The notes beneath the pieces are model-generated. The model was not told the DNA's origin, made no database searches, and saw nothing but the letters and a program-made list of their open reading frames with translations. Made by a program: the position numbers and the translations under genes. From Ophiocordyceps camponoti-saundersi (nom. inval.) (lineage: Eukaryota; Ascomycota; Sordariomycetes; Hypocreales; Ophiocordycipitaceae), in contig PDHQ01000018.1 of assembly GCA_003339415.1 (NCBI GenBank), positions 1-64,000 of the forward strand: 64,000 bases of DNA, read 5' to 3'. The first letter of the stretch is position 1. Each line of letters starts with the position of its first letter. Of this stretch, positions 13,215 through 25,275 are shown piece after piece.

Positions 13215-13770
13215 ACGGTTAAATTAAATAGTTCTAAAACTCTTTTTTTCTTTTTAGAGTTTATAATAATAAGAATATAAAAAGCGGTTAAGATAGGATA
13301 GGAATTATTATAATACTAAATATATAATATAAATTAGTTTCTATTAAAGGAGGAAGGAATTAACTAATAATTAATCCTTAACTTTATTTTTATAGCTATC
13401 CTAAAAGTTATAAATTATAAGTTAAGTTTTAAAAAGAACTTATAGTAAAACTTTACTAAATAGAATTATAACCTTATTTTAAATACTAGAATTTAATATT
13501 ATAAATTACTAATTTATATACTTTTTTTATAATTTTCTATTTTCGGTAAAATAGTTCCCTTTTTCTTTTTCCTTATTCTTTTTATTTTTATATAGAAATT
13601 TAACTTCTTATCGCTTTTTTTATAAAGAATTATTATCTAACTTATCCCTAAAAAGCTAGAAATTACCTCTTATATTATCTAAAAGCTATAATTAAATAAG
13701 AAGTTACGCTTTTAAGGTATCTACTATACTTATTAAAAATATCCTTCTTCCCGCGCTAAATTATAATATT
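13215..13770 (+). repeat. Repeat family Z, copy 1
   Basis: About 550 bp that recurs in the same orientation at 14.1, 16.0 and 24.1 kb. Shared landmarks in order are AAATTAAATAGTTCT, the AGCGGTTAAGATAGGATAGG block, ATTAGTTTC followed by AAGGA, the AGTTAAGTTTTAAAAA block, AAAACTTTACTAAATA, and TTCTTCCCGCGCTAAA near the end. In copies 3 and 4 it directly follows what looks like the C-terminus of a degraded ORF. I read it as the 3' non-coding end of an element. Confidence 0.65.
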
Positions 13771-13816
13771 AGATTCTAAGATTATTATAATATTATCTTA
13801 GGTTAGTTATTATAAG

Positions 13817-13821
<5 letters not shown>

Positions 13822-13849
<28 letters not shown>
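13822..13849. repeat. (AT)n microsatellite
   Basis: Uninterrupted TA alternation of about 28 bases, directly downstream of the family Z copy. Confidence 0.8.
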
Positions 13850-13851
<2 letters not shown>

Positions 13852-14089
13852 GTTTAGTTTATTATAAAAGAGAAAAGAAGTAAGTGCGTTAGTAAAGGAA
13901 GAATATATAAGGAGTAAGCGTAGAGTTATATAAGAGGGGGGAGTTTTTAGATAACGGTAGTTTTTAGAGATAAGAGTAAAGCTCTAGCTATAGTCGATTT
14001 TATAAGGTAGAAGTTATCTAATAAAAGGTAGTTTAATAGCGGTAATAGTAATACTTAAGGAAGGTAAGCGTTATATAAATATAAAATAC

Positions 14090-14490
14090 TAATAAAAGCT
14101 TACGCTAAGATAGATTAAATAATTATTAGTATTTTTTTATCTTCTAATACCTTATATAGATAAGGGTAATAAAAGGCGCCTAAGATAGGATAGCGGTTAT
14201 TATAAAATATATAGTACTATTTAGTTTCCCTTAAGAAAGGAAAAATTAAGCTAGTTATTAGCCTTAAAGCTTATTTTTATAATATTCCTAAAAGTTATAT
14301 ATTATAAGTTAAGTATTAGAGAAGGCTTATAAGTAAAACTTTACTAAATAAAATTAAAGATTTACTTTAAACTTTAGATTTTTATATAGCGAGTAAGTAA
14401 GTTAACTATTATTATAAAGTTTTAAAAGTTTAGTTAGATAGTTCTTATACCTTTATCTCTCCCTTTCTTATTTTTATATAGAAAATAAAT
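14090..14490 (+). repeat. Repeat family Z, copy 2 (partial)
   Basis: Matches copy 1 from the CTAAGATAGGATAGCGG block through AAAACTTTACTAAATAAAAT. It diverges from copy 1 after about 14.4 kb. It lies only about 0.9 kb from copy 1, which suggests a nested or tandem arrangement. Confidence 0.6.
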
Positions 14491-15939
14491 ATATTATTAC
14501 TTTTATAATAGAGGATACTAATAAAGCTTATTACTATATATAATATAGCTATATATTTTAATATATATAAGTTAAAAATAATAGTTACGTAAAAAAGTAT
14601 ATAGATATCGTAAGTATTTACTATAAAGTAAACTCGATTATATAGTTTTTATTCTATAACTAAAGTATATTTATAACTATTATTAAAATATATAGCTTTT
14701 AAGCTAGTAATAAAAGAATTTTATACTATTACTTAAAAGTAATAATTATTACTATTTATATAAAAATATTATATTAATTATTAATATATTAACTATTAAT
14801 ACTTTTATTATTAATATTTTTATTATTAGTATATTCTTTTTATAGTTTATTAGTAAATATTTTATTAATATTTAGTTACTTATTATAAGTAACTAAGGTT
14901 ATAAAATATTACGTAAACGCTATAATAATTAAGTTTTAGTTAGGACTTAGATCCTTAAAAAGTAAGCTAGTTTTCTTCCTTTTATTAATTTTTATAGCTT
15001 TAATAGTAAGCTTTTTTATACGGGTAATCTAAGTATAAGCTTTTATTTTCTTTTTTTAGAAATCTTCTAATTCTTCTTAATTTATTTACTATTATTTTAC
15101 CCTTTTAGTATAGAAATTTCTTAGTATTATATTTTTTATTTTATAAACTTAGCGGGCTTTTTATAATATTATAAATAAGTATAATAGCTTACTTAATATA
15201 AAGCGTTATTTAGGCGAAAAAAGGATAAATTAGTATTAGTTTTTTAGTATTTTTATAATAAAGGGAGGTATAGGAATAAAGGATATATTAGGTAGTAAAT
15301 ATATATAAGTTATAAGGTAATATTATATATATATATAAGTATCTATTATAGTAAGATATTTTATAAGAAAATATATTAAGGTTTACGCGTAAAATTATAC
15401 TAAGGTAATAAAAATAAATATTATTTATTATTAAGATTATAATTATAATATAAGGATAATAATAGAAAGGCGAAATATAGAAAGGAGAATAAAAAAATAT
15501 ATTAAAAGGAAAATAAAAGTAAAAGGAAATACGTAATAAGGTAAGGGTAATATAAAATATTAAGATTATTATATAAAATTTTATCTAGTTAGAATATAAG
15601 TTTATAACTAGCTTTTATATATATATATATAATAATTAAAGAGAGAATTAGTAATATTATAAGTAAGGAAGATTATAAGTTATATTATAATTAAGGAAAA
15701 CTATAAGTTATATTATAAGTAGAAAAGATTAAGATATAACTTATAAATTTATAATAAAATAAAAAGAGAGATAGGTAGTAAAGCGAGCGTATATAAAGTA
15801 TACTAAAGAAGAGAAATAGTAATATTAATAAGAAATAATAAGTATAAGAGTATATAAGTATAGATTATAAAGGATACCTTTAAGAATTATATTAATAGTA
15901 AATAGATAAACTATAGTTAAGGAGTTATTAGGTATTTTA
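14491..15939. other. RIP-degraded sequence, no feature recognised
   Basis: AT-rich debris. The stretch at about 15.36-15.78 kb is purine-rich on the + strand and could be coding debris upstream of family Z copy 3, but I cannot assign it. Confidence 0.4.
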
Positions 15940-16560
15940 TAATAATAGTAGTAAAGATCCCTAAAAGGGAAACTATATTAGCTTTACGTAAAGAGCTATT
16001 AGAGGCTTATATAAAATTTAATTAAATAATCTCTTAACTTTTTTTTTTATTTTAAGAGATCTAAATATTAAAATATAAAGAGCGGTTAAGAGAGGATAAG
16101 GATTATAATTAAGTATAAAGCGTAGATTAGTTTCCCCTAAGCTAAGAGAGAGGAAGGAATTAACGAAGAATTAGCCCTTAACCTTATCTTAATAGCTATT
16201 AAAAAAGTTATTAATTATAAGTTATATCTTAGAAAGGAGTTATAATAAAACTTTACTAAATAAAATTATAGCTTTTTTTTTAAATATTATACTTTTATAC
16301 GATAAATTACTAATTAAAACTCTATTCTTAAAGTTTTAAATACTTTATTAAATAGTTCTCTCTTTTTTTTTTCTTATTTCTTTTATTTTTATATAGAAAA
16401 TCGCCTTTTTATTATTTTCCTAATAGAGAATTTTAATCTAGCTTATCCCCTTATAGCTAAAGATCCCCCTTATACTAATTAAAGATTATAGTTACCTAAG
16501 ATTAAGAGTTACGGTTCTTTATATATAGGTATTTAGCTATTTACTTACTTAATTATACTA
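15940..16560 (+). repeat. ORF tail plus repeat family Z, copy 3
   Basis: The first about 80 bases match the ORF tail before family Z copy 4 (24.0-24.08 kb). The rest aligns with family Z. Differences are transition-type. It marks the 3' end of a second copy of the same unidentified element. Confidence 0.6.
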
Positions 16561-18250
16561 CTTTAATACGCTATAAATAGCGAAGCCTATTTAAGCTCCC
16601 TTTTAAAATAGCTATAATTATATAATAGAAAGTTCTTTTTAATTTTAATTTTTACTCCGGATTTGCGATATCTTTATACTTTTAGCTATTAAGTATATTT
16701 ATTATAAGAAACGTCCTTTATAACTAATAAGATCCCGTTAACTAAAAAGTATATCTTAGTTATCTAGCTTAGATATTTTTCTTTTACTTAATACCTATTT
16801 TAAATTCTATCTATTCGACGAAATATATTCTTATAAATATTATATATATAATTAATAACTTCTTAACTTAAATATACTTACTAATATTTAAATAAATATT
16901 ATAATAACTTAGTAAAACGCTTACTCTAAACCTAGGTATAGAGGAAAAATATACTAATAAGAGGCTATAATATCTAGCTACTATAGCTTTATAAGCTATT
17001 ACTAAGATATAACTAAAGCTTACTAAGGTATTATTAGTTAATATAAACTTATTATTACTAATAACTATTAATTATTATCTTATAAAAGACTATTAAGCTT
17101 AAATAAATAATTATTTTAGAAACGCTTAACTTTAGTAATAGTTAACTTAAAGATAATAAGGATATAATAATATATAAGTAATACGCTTACTTAAAGAAGA
17201 AATATTAAGGCTATCGCCTAAGCTATAATATATTAATATTTATTAGTATTAACTAGGAGGGGAGATTTAAGAAAAATAATATTAAGATTACTTAGATTTA
17301 AACTTCCGATATAGTTAGAGATAATTTTATAAAACCTTTTTAAGGATAATTATTTAAGGAGTTTAAAACTAAACTTATACTTAAAAGTAAAATTATCTAA
17401 CTTTTAGTTATTAATATACTTCTTTTTTATCGTTATATTTTTTTTTTTATTTTTACTTATATTTTATATTATTATTTACGTAAATATTATTTTTATATTT
17501 ACTATATACTATTTTTCTTTTCTCTATATAAAGGAGAAGTTACCTCCTAAACTAATATCTTTTCTCCGCGTTTACTTAAGCTTATTAAGCCGTAATTAAA
17601 GTAAAAAGGTATAGTATACCCCCCGGCTATTATATAAAATACTTAAAATACTCTAGTAAAAGGAGACTAATTTACTTATTCGGAGGCTTAGGGAAATACT
17701 CGAGTTTTATAATCTCTCTATTTTTTATAATATTATCGTTATCGGCGATTATATTAGCAAGCTATACTATTATTTTAGCTACTTCTATTAAACGCTAAAA
17801 AGAATATTATCGCTTAAGGCTAGCTTATAAATAGCTTATATAAGCGCTATACTAAAAGCTAGGAAGCGATATATAATATTAAAATAAATATACTTTAGTT
17901 TTTAAATAGCTATATTTTTAGTAAAGCGTAGTATTCTAATTATTATAACTTTATATAACTAAGGCCCTAAAATATATATAGCTACGTATAATTTAAATAG
18001 CTACTAGCTAAGTAGATATAATAATCTTAGCTAAAAGAATAATATTTCTTATAGGTAGCGTAAGTACTTATTATTTTAATATTTATAGAAAAAAAAAATA
18101 TATTATTTTAGGTTATATATAAAATCCGTAAGCGAATACTTATATTAATACTAAAAGCGTTTATTATAGCTAATATTAGCGCGTATATAGTTAAAATCTT
18201 AAGGAGGCGATAATACCCTTTTAGTACGCTATAATCGAGGGTAGAAAAAA
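16561..18250. other. RIP-degraded sequence between family Z copy 3 and array A
   Basis: AT-rich debris with no domain recognised. In the other copy of this element only about 260 bp separate family Z from the 36-bp array, so this 1.7-kb interval may be an insertion. Confidence 0.35.
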
Positions 18251-18358
18251 ATTCTATATTTCTTTTCTTATAAAAAAATCTATATAAGAAAAAAAAAAAA
18301 GGAAGAGGATAAAGGAAAAAGGAAAAAGAAAAGAGAGAGAGGAAGAGAAGAGGGCATT
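18251..18358 (+). repeat. Purine-only low-complexity tract
   Basis: About 70 bases from 18290 are almost purely A and G (AAGGAAAAAGG and GAGAGAGAGG runs), immediately upstream of minisatellite array A. A tract of this type could form a triplex, and it could also be a polypurine tract of an element. Confidence 0.6.
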
Positions 18359-18379
18359 TTATACCTTACCTAGATAACT

Positions 18380-18760
18380 TATCTAATATAATTAGTTTAA
18401 TAAGTATAAAAAAGTAATAAATAGTAATAAGTTTATCTATTAGGGGATAAGAAGAGTAGTAAATAAGTTTATCCTAAAAATAGTAGTTAATAAGTTTATA
18501 CCTTATAAGATAAAAATAGCAGTTAACGGTTTTATTCCTTAAGGGAGAAGAATAGTATTTAATAAGTTTATCTTTTAGGGGATAAGAATAGTAGTTAACG
18601 GTTTTATACTTTAGAGGATAAGAATAATATTTAATAAGTTTATCTTTTAAGAGAGAAAAATAATATTTAAGAGGTTTATCTCTTAGTAAATAAGATAAGT
18701 AATTAATAAGTTTATCCCTTAAGGGATAAGATAAGTAGTTAATAAGTTTCTATTACGCTA
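18380..18760 (+). repeat. 36-bp minisatellite array A (about 10 units)
   Basis: Repeats of TTAATAAGTTTATCC...GGGATAAGAA...GTAG at about 36-bp spacing, carrying degraded forms of the palindrome TTATCCCTTAAGGGATAA. It is the same unit as in the large array at 29.4-37.3 kb. It is followed by flank Q, as is array B. Confidence 0.8.
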
Positions 18761-19420
18761 GTATTACTACTTAGTACTAAATACTAGCGCGGTAAATAAG
18801 TAAATATAGGAGATATAAAAGTATTATTTAGATAAATTTACCTAAATAATTAAGCGATATAATAACTAAAACTATACGTCCCTTAGCTTATATATAGATA
18901 TTATATTATAATACGTTTTATAATAGTATTTTATAAATCGTATTTAAATATAAGAACTCCTAAAAATATTACGATATATAAGGAGCTATTTTAAAGCTAT
19001 CTAGGTAATAAGTTTATAATTAAGCTTACGAAGGAATATAAGTATAATTATAAAACCCTTATAAAAGAACTAAAAAATAATTTAAGATTTCTCTTATAGA
19101 AAAAGTAATAGAGAGTTATTATAAACTAAGCTAAAAATATAAAAAATATATAAAGTTAAAGTAAGTAGAATTCTTATTAGCTAAGGATAATAGTAGCTAA
19201 TTAATCTCTTTTTAATAGCTAAGGGAGAATATTACTAGCTATAGAAGAAATATAGCGGCTATTAACTAAGATACCGTTAATAAATTCATTTTTAAGTTTA
19301 TTATCTACTTAGCTAATTACGCTATAAGAGACGAGATATATTAAGAAATCGTCCTTAAACTTATTTTAGTTTATTAAGTTTATTAGCTACCTTAAAATAG
19401 ATTATCGTAAAACTTTAAAA
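18761..19420 (+). repeat. Flank block Q, copy 1
   Basis: Follows array A and matches the sequence after array B. 18930-19150 corresponds to about 25420-25660 (shared GAGCTATTTTAAAGCTATCT-like block and TTTCTCTTAT block). 19170-19420 corresponds to about 26660-26960 (shared TTAGCTAAGGATAATA and TTTTTAATAGCTAA). The pairing shows that the minisatellite is part of a dispersed element. Confidence 0.65.
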
Positions 19421-22400
19421 AAGGGGTATTAATAAAGGTATAATAGCTAGCGTTATTTAGATTTCGGTTTCTTAAGCTAATATATTATAAGTATAGGATA
19501 AAGTAAATAATAAATTCGAATCCCTTATTTTTATAATTATATACGCCGGTAAGCTAATAGTATACTAATATAGTTTTATATTTTTAAAAATACTAAATAG
19601 GATTAACCTTAAAAGAATAGTTTCTAGGGATTATCTTAAAAAGTTCTATTAAGTAAAAGATAGATAGTAGTCCTCTAACTTAGATAACTAGCTTCTATAA
19701 GGGAAAATACCCCCTTTTATTAAAACTACTACCCTCCTAGCTAGGAAAGAATTTAACGCTAAAATAAATAAGAATTAGGTTTTAAATATTAGAACCCTTA
19801 ATTAAATAGTTTTAAGGAGTTATATATCTCTTAGTAACTAAACTAATAAAGTAGTTATTAGGGATAGTCTCCTCGATATTTAAACTAAGCTAAAAAAACT
19901 ACTTTTAAAATTTAGCTCTCTTAAATTACTAAAGTAAAGAAAGCTCTTTATATTAAAGCTATCTTATAGTTATTATATAAGCTTTAAATACTTATAACTT
20001 TTCTTACTTAATATCTATAAGAAGGAAGGGGAAGGTATTTTAGTTTAGATAATATACTTAAACGAAAATATAATAACTTTTCTTTATTTTAACTTTTTTA
20101 TTAGACCCTTATACTTATAATAAATTACTTTACTCTAATTTTAAAACTTTTCGAGCCCGCTCCTTAATATTAAGCTACTTATTACCCTCTCTAAGCTCTA
20201 AACTATTATCTAAAAATAAATTTAGTATATCCTTAATTAAGTAAGGCGTAACTTAAGGATTTAGATAGTCCTTATATATAACGGAGTTAGTAAAAATATC
20301 CTAGCTATTAATAAAGTAACTTACTATCTATAAGGCCTTACTAATCTCTGCCTTATAAGTATACTTAGAGTGCTAATACTAATTATAAGTAGCCGCCTTA
20401 GTTTTATTTTAAATATAATTAAAATAATTATAACCCCTTTAGCTATATATTAAAACGCACTTATAAAATAGCGTTAATATATATTCCTTATAATAAGTAA
20501 TAGTTATTATCTATAATTATAAATAATAAGTATATAACCTTAAGTTATATTAATTAAAAATTAAGATAAGAAGAGCCTTATAATATTTAGGGCGTTTCTC
20601 TTATATTAAATAGTTAAAGAAAGAGCCTTTTAAGTACGCGATCTTAGTTAAGATATAAGTAACTTAGGGTTCCCCTAGCGTCTTCTCTTAATACTCTCTC
20701 TCTCTAGCTTTAATAAAATAATAAAGAAAAAACTTAAGAGGAGATATAGTACTTATTTTTATCTTAATAAAAGCTAGGGCTTCCTAAAAAACCTTCTTAT
20801 AAAAAGCTATCTTAATAAATATAAGAACGCTAAAGTGCTTAATATTAACACCTCCCTTATACTAAATCTTAAGATAAGCGTAAATTTAAGTAAAGAAAAT
20901 TAGTTTCGATATCTAGAACTATTTAATTAAAATACTTACGCGTATATATTTAAGGTAAGGAAGAGTTTTTAGCGCTATACGGCCTTACTAGCTTAGGCTT
21001 AATAGAACGCTTATATCTTCGGTATCTAACTTATATAAGATAAAGTTATAAACGTTAAGGAGACGTTTCTTTTTCTCCTTAATTATCTCCTTTTCCGTTA
21101 ACTTAGGCGCTATTATAATTAAAGATTCTTATTACTATTAACGCGTTAAGGTTAAGTAAGTAAAGAAAGAAAAAAAAGAAAAGGAGAAGATAAGGGCGAT
21201 ATAAATAATAAGCTAATAACTATTTATTCCTAATTAGGAAGAAGCCCTCCTTACTCTTCCCTTTACGATATTATAATATTAACCGAAGTATAAAGTAATA
21301 AGCTTAAGAACTAAAGTAGCGAATAATAATAAAATAAAGCGATATATTTTTCCTCTTTTCCTATATATACTTTTTTTTTCCTTTAAACTAACTATTTATT
21401 TAATAACTAAGCTATACTTAGCGTATAATTAATATAACTAAAATATATTATAGATTTAGTAAACCTAAACTATAAGCTTAGTAAGGAAGTAAACTTTAAA
21501 TTAGAAAAGCTATTTTTTAGCGAACGAAATAATAAGTTTACTATTATAACGATACTTTATAGTAAAGTAACGATAAGGCTTATATCGCCTAATCTCCCTT
21601 TCTTAGCGGTAACTCCTAAGCTTACGTAAACTCTTAAATATAAATAGCCCCCTTAGTTTATAAGATAAATAATTTAGCTAAAAAAATATATTAAGCTTTT
21701 TATAAATATAATTAAATACTTATATATATTTTAAGCTAGCGAAGAGATCGCTAATATTATTTTATTTAATAATATCTAAGATTAAAATAGCTATATAGAT
21801 AATATAAGGCGTTTTATTTTTAGAGTATAAAAATAATTATAAGTAACTAGCTTTAAGCTAGAAGCTATAATAAAAATCTTAAATAGGGGAATTTAAGATA
21901 AAGTGCACTTATTTACGATTCCTATAGTAATTATAATACCTATTACTATAAATAAGACTATTAATATACTATTTAAAAAGAAAGTTTATTATATTATACT
22001 TAAGTTTAACCTTAAGTAAGAAGTAAATAGTTACCCCCTTTTAAGTAATATAGTTAATTTTAAAGCAGATAAGACTAATATTAGGTATTATTAAGGTAGC
22101 TTTTTTTAAGATTAGTAAGCTTAAATACTCTATTTTTTTAACTTAATAAAGCTAGGGCGAGTGCCTTAATTAAAAAAGGTAATAGCTATATAAAAAGATA
22201 TCTTAAGCGAGTTTTAAAAAGACTGCCTTTTTAATTTTATTATTATTCCTAAGATATAATAAAAAGGAGAGTATAAATATAAATACCTAGCTCTTTTTAT
22301 ATTATAATACTAAGCCTATAGCTTTATCGGTCTTAAACTTAATATATATATTAATAGCTTATTGAATAAGCGAGAATTAAGCGTTAAATAGTTTAGAGAA

Positions 22401-22599
22401 AATCTTAAAACCCCCCCGAATTCCTATATTCTCTTATAAGATTAAGCTATACGAACTAAGGATAGCAATAGTAATAACTATAACGAATTAATTACTTAGA
22501 TAACTAGTAACCTATATACTATTAAGGCGAATAAACTAGGTATCTAAAAGTTAGAATAGTTTAACTTTTTAGGAAATAGTTATAAATTTAAACTAAGAA
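19421..22599. other. RIP-degraded transposon debris
   Basis: More than 3 kb with no readable domain or repeat that I could match inside the window. Mutation is slightly less saturated than further left, with GC-richer patches near 20.6-21.2 kb. Probably the upstream part of the element whose ORF tail is at 24.0 kb. Confidence 0.35.
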
Positions 22600-24080
22600 A
22601 CTAGGAGGGCGGCGAAGATCTCTTAATAAAGCTAGAAATAAGCTTAATAACGCTTAGGGGCCTATACCCCGAGGCTACTATCCCCTATTACTAGATCCTT
22701 AAAAAATACTAAACTATTACGCTTAAAACCCTTACTAATAACTTTATAATAAAAAGCTATATTATAGTATTATACTTAGGCGCTACTAAAGTTAGAAGAT
22801 AGCTTTAAGGAGATCGGGAAGAATTATAAGGGATTAATATTAATAATTTTAATAAGGGCAAAGGGGCCGGGGATAATAAGGCTTTAGATAAGGAAAAGGT
22901 TAGGGAGGAAAATAATAAGGACCTTCTTAAGGATAAGATTATAAAAAGCCTAACTAATAATTAAATAATTTTAATATCTAGCCTTTTATCTTCTTTTAGA
23001 TTTAAAAACCCCCTAACTTTAGAAGGACTTAGATAAGAGATAAGCGCTATAAAAAATACGAGAAAGAAAGATAAGGCGACTAAGGCGCCTAATAATACTA
23101 TAACTAGAGAGGAAATAACTAAAATAAAGAAAATAATCCTTTAGGAATTAACGGGCATATTATAGCTTAAGAAACTTACTATAAGGAAGAAAATACCTAT
23201 AAGATTAAACCTAGCCTTAATATAGCTAGCTTTCTCTCTAAAGCGTAGTATAAAGATAAAGAAGTTAATAAAGCGTAAGTATTTAATTAAGAACCTTATA
23301 TTATAAAAGATAGCCCTTAAAAAAAAAGGGGAGGAAAAAAATATAAGAACGCTAAAATTAATACGCTTTACTTATTTTACCTTAAGTAAAAACCTTATAG
23401 TTTAGCTTAGCGAAGGACTTATAGCTATAAGTATAAGCTAAAAACTAATTAATCTAAACCTACTTAGCTTTAAGGTTAAAAAGGTTAAGCGTTATAAGAA
23501 TTATATAACTTAAACTAAGAGTTACGAACTTATATAATAAGGAAAATATATCGTACTTAATACGGCTAAATCTATTATAATATATACTAGACGCGCACTT
23601 ATTAGAAACTAGCTTTAAAAACTAAAAATAATCTTAATAATCCCGAAAACTAGTTTTTTTATTAGCTTATAGCTTTTAAAGCTTATATATCTTAATATAT
23701 AAGCTAAAATCGATAAGGCTATTAATAACTATTTAATTAAGTAATAATAGGAGTAAGAGAAAGGACCTAAAAGAGATATACTACTAGCGGGCGGTTAGCG
23801 TAAATACTAAAGTTAATAAATCTAAAAATTAAACTTTAAGGAGAAGTAACTAAAGTTTCCTTTATTATTTCCTTTACTAAGAGTCCTTTCCGCTTTTATT
23901 TTATCGCGCTTATATATACCTTATTTAAGTTATAAGAAAAAGTTAGTTATTACTAAGAAAAAAGGCTAATTACTTATTATTACAGCACGCGCTTAGAGAG
24001 GAGTTTAGTAGCGGAGATAGGGACGCCGAAAGAAATATAAGCGCTTACCTTAGCTAGGGAATTATTAGGGACTTATAAAA
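22600..24080 (+). pseudogene. Unidentified transposon ORF relic ending before family Z
   Basis: The + strand gives long readings with relatively few stops. Near the end (about 23975-24080) one frame reads STRLERSLVAEIGTPKEI, a RIP-type stop, then ALTLARELLGTYKKFN and a terminal stop, immediately before family Z copy 4. A degraded version of the same tail precedes family Z copy 3 at about 15.95 kb, so it is a repeat-borne coding end. The region near 22.85-23.1 kb is rich in Gly, Lys and Glu codons, as in gag-like or nucleic-acid-binding proteins, but no zinc knuckle or polymerase motif is visible. I do not recognise the protein. Confidence 0.45.
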
Positions 24081-24630
24081 AGTTTAATTAAATAGTTCTT
24101 AAACCCTTTCTTCTTTTCCTAAAAGCTACTAAGGGTTAATATATAAGGGTAGTTAAGCTAAAATAGGGGCTATTACTAAGTATATAATATAAATTAGTTT
24201 CCCTTAAAAAAGGACGAATTAAGTAAGTAATTAGCCCTTAACTTTATCTTTAAAGCTATAATAAAAGTTATATATCGTAAGTTAAGTTTTAAAAAAGACT
24301 TATAGTAAAAACTCTACTAAATAAAATTATAACTTTATTTTAAACTTTATATTTTTATATTATAAATTACTAATTTAAATACCTTTTTCGAAATTTTTAG
24401 TATTTAATTAAATAATTTCTACCTTTATATTACTTCTTTCTTTTATTTTTATATAAAAAACTAACTCCTTATTATTTTCCTTATAAAGAATTATTATATA
24501 GCTTTTCCCCTTATAGCTAAAAATCCCCCCTTATATTAGTTAAAAATTTTAGTTACGTAAAAAGTTACGCTTTTTAAGTATTTACTACGCTTATTTAAGG
24601 TATCTTTCTTCCCCCGCTAAAGTACTATAT
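24081..24630 (+). repeat. Repeat family Z, copy 4
   Basis: Full-length match to copy 1, from TTAATTAAATAGTTCTTAAAC to TCTTTCTTCCCCCGCTAAAG. It lies directly downstream of the unidentified ORF tail and about 260 bp upstream of minisatellite array B. Confidence 0.65.
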
Positions 24631-24889
24631 TAATAACTAGTTTATTAGCTCCGATCTCGCTAAGATACTTATTTTAAGATATTTTATTAGTTAATAGAAA
24701 ATCTAATTTAAATAAAAAGGTTTATTTTTTCTAAAAAAAGGCGATTATAATAACGAAGTTAAGGCTTAAAATAAAAGCTAAGGCGGAGGCTAATAATAAA
24801 ATAGCCCGAAAAGCTAAGGGCTAATTTTACTTTCGCTATAAGGATAGAGAGTTAGGGGGGGGGGTTTATATAGGTATCGCTTTTAACTT
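24631..24889. other. Less-mutated linker before array B
   Basis: Contains a GGGGGGGGG run at about 24857-24865 and more C and G than its neighbours, but still lacks CA and TG. No function seen. Confidence 0.4.
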
Positions 24890-25275
24890 AACTTTTAGGG
24901 GATAAAAAGTATAGTAAATAAGTTTATCTTAGAGAGGATAAGAGTAATTAGGGAGTTTATTTCTTAGAGAATAAGAATAGTAATAAATAAGTTTATAGCT
25001 TAGAGAATAAGAAAAAGAGTAGGTAAGTTTATAAGTAAATAGGTTTATCTAATAAGGGATAGGAAAAGGAGTAAATAAGTTTATAAGTAAAAAGGTTTAT
25101 TTTTTAGGGAATAAGAATAAAGTAAATAAGTTTATCTTTTTAGGGATAAAAAGAGTAGTAAATAAGAACGAGTTTATGCTTAAGAGAAAGAAAAGTAGTT
25201 AGCGAGTTTAACCTTAGGGGAGAAAAAAAGCAATTACCTAGCTTATCTTATAGTTTATAAGAGGAGTAGTTAATA
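24890..25275 (+). repeat. 36-bp minisatellite array B (about 10 units)
   Basis: Units of GTAAATAAGTTTATCTT...GGGATAAGAA type at about 36-bp spacing, more irregular than arrays A and C. Located between family Z copy 4 and flank Q copy 2. Confidence 0.75.

Noticed and set aside
13822..13849. (AT)n tracts as origins or regulatory sites
   Set aside because: Such tracts are expected by-products in saturated RIP sequence, and nothing nearby gives them a role.
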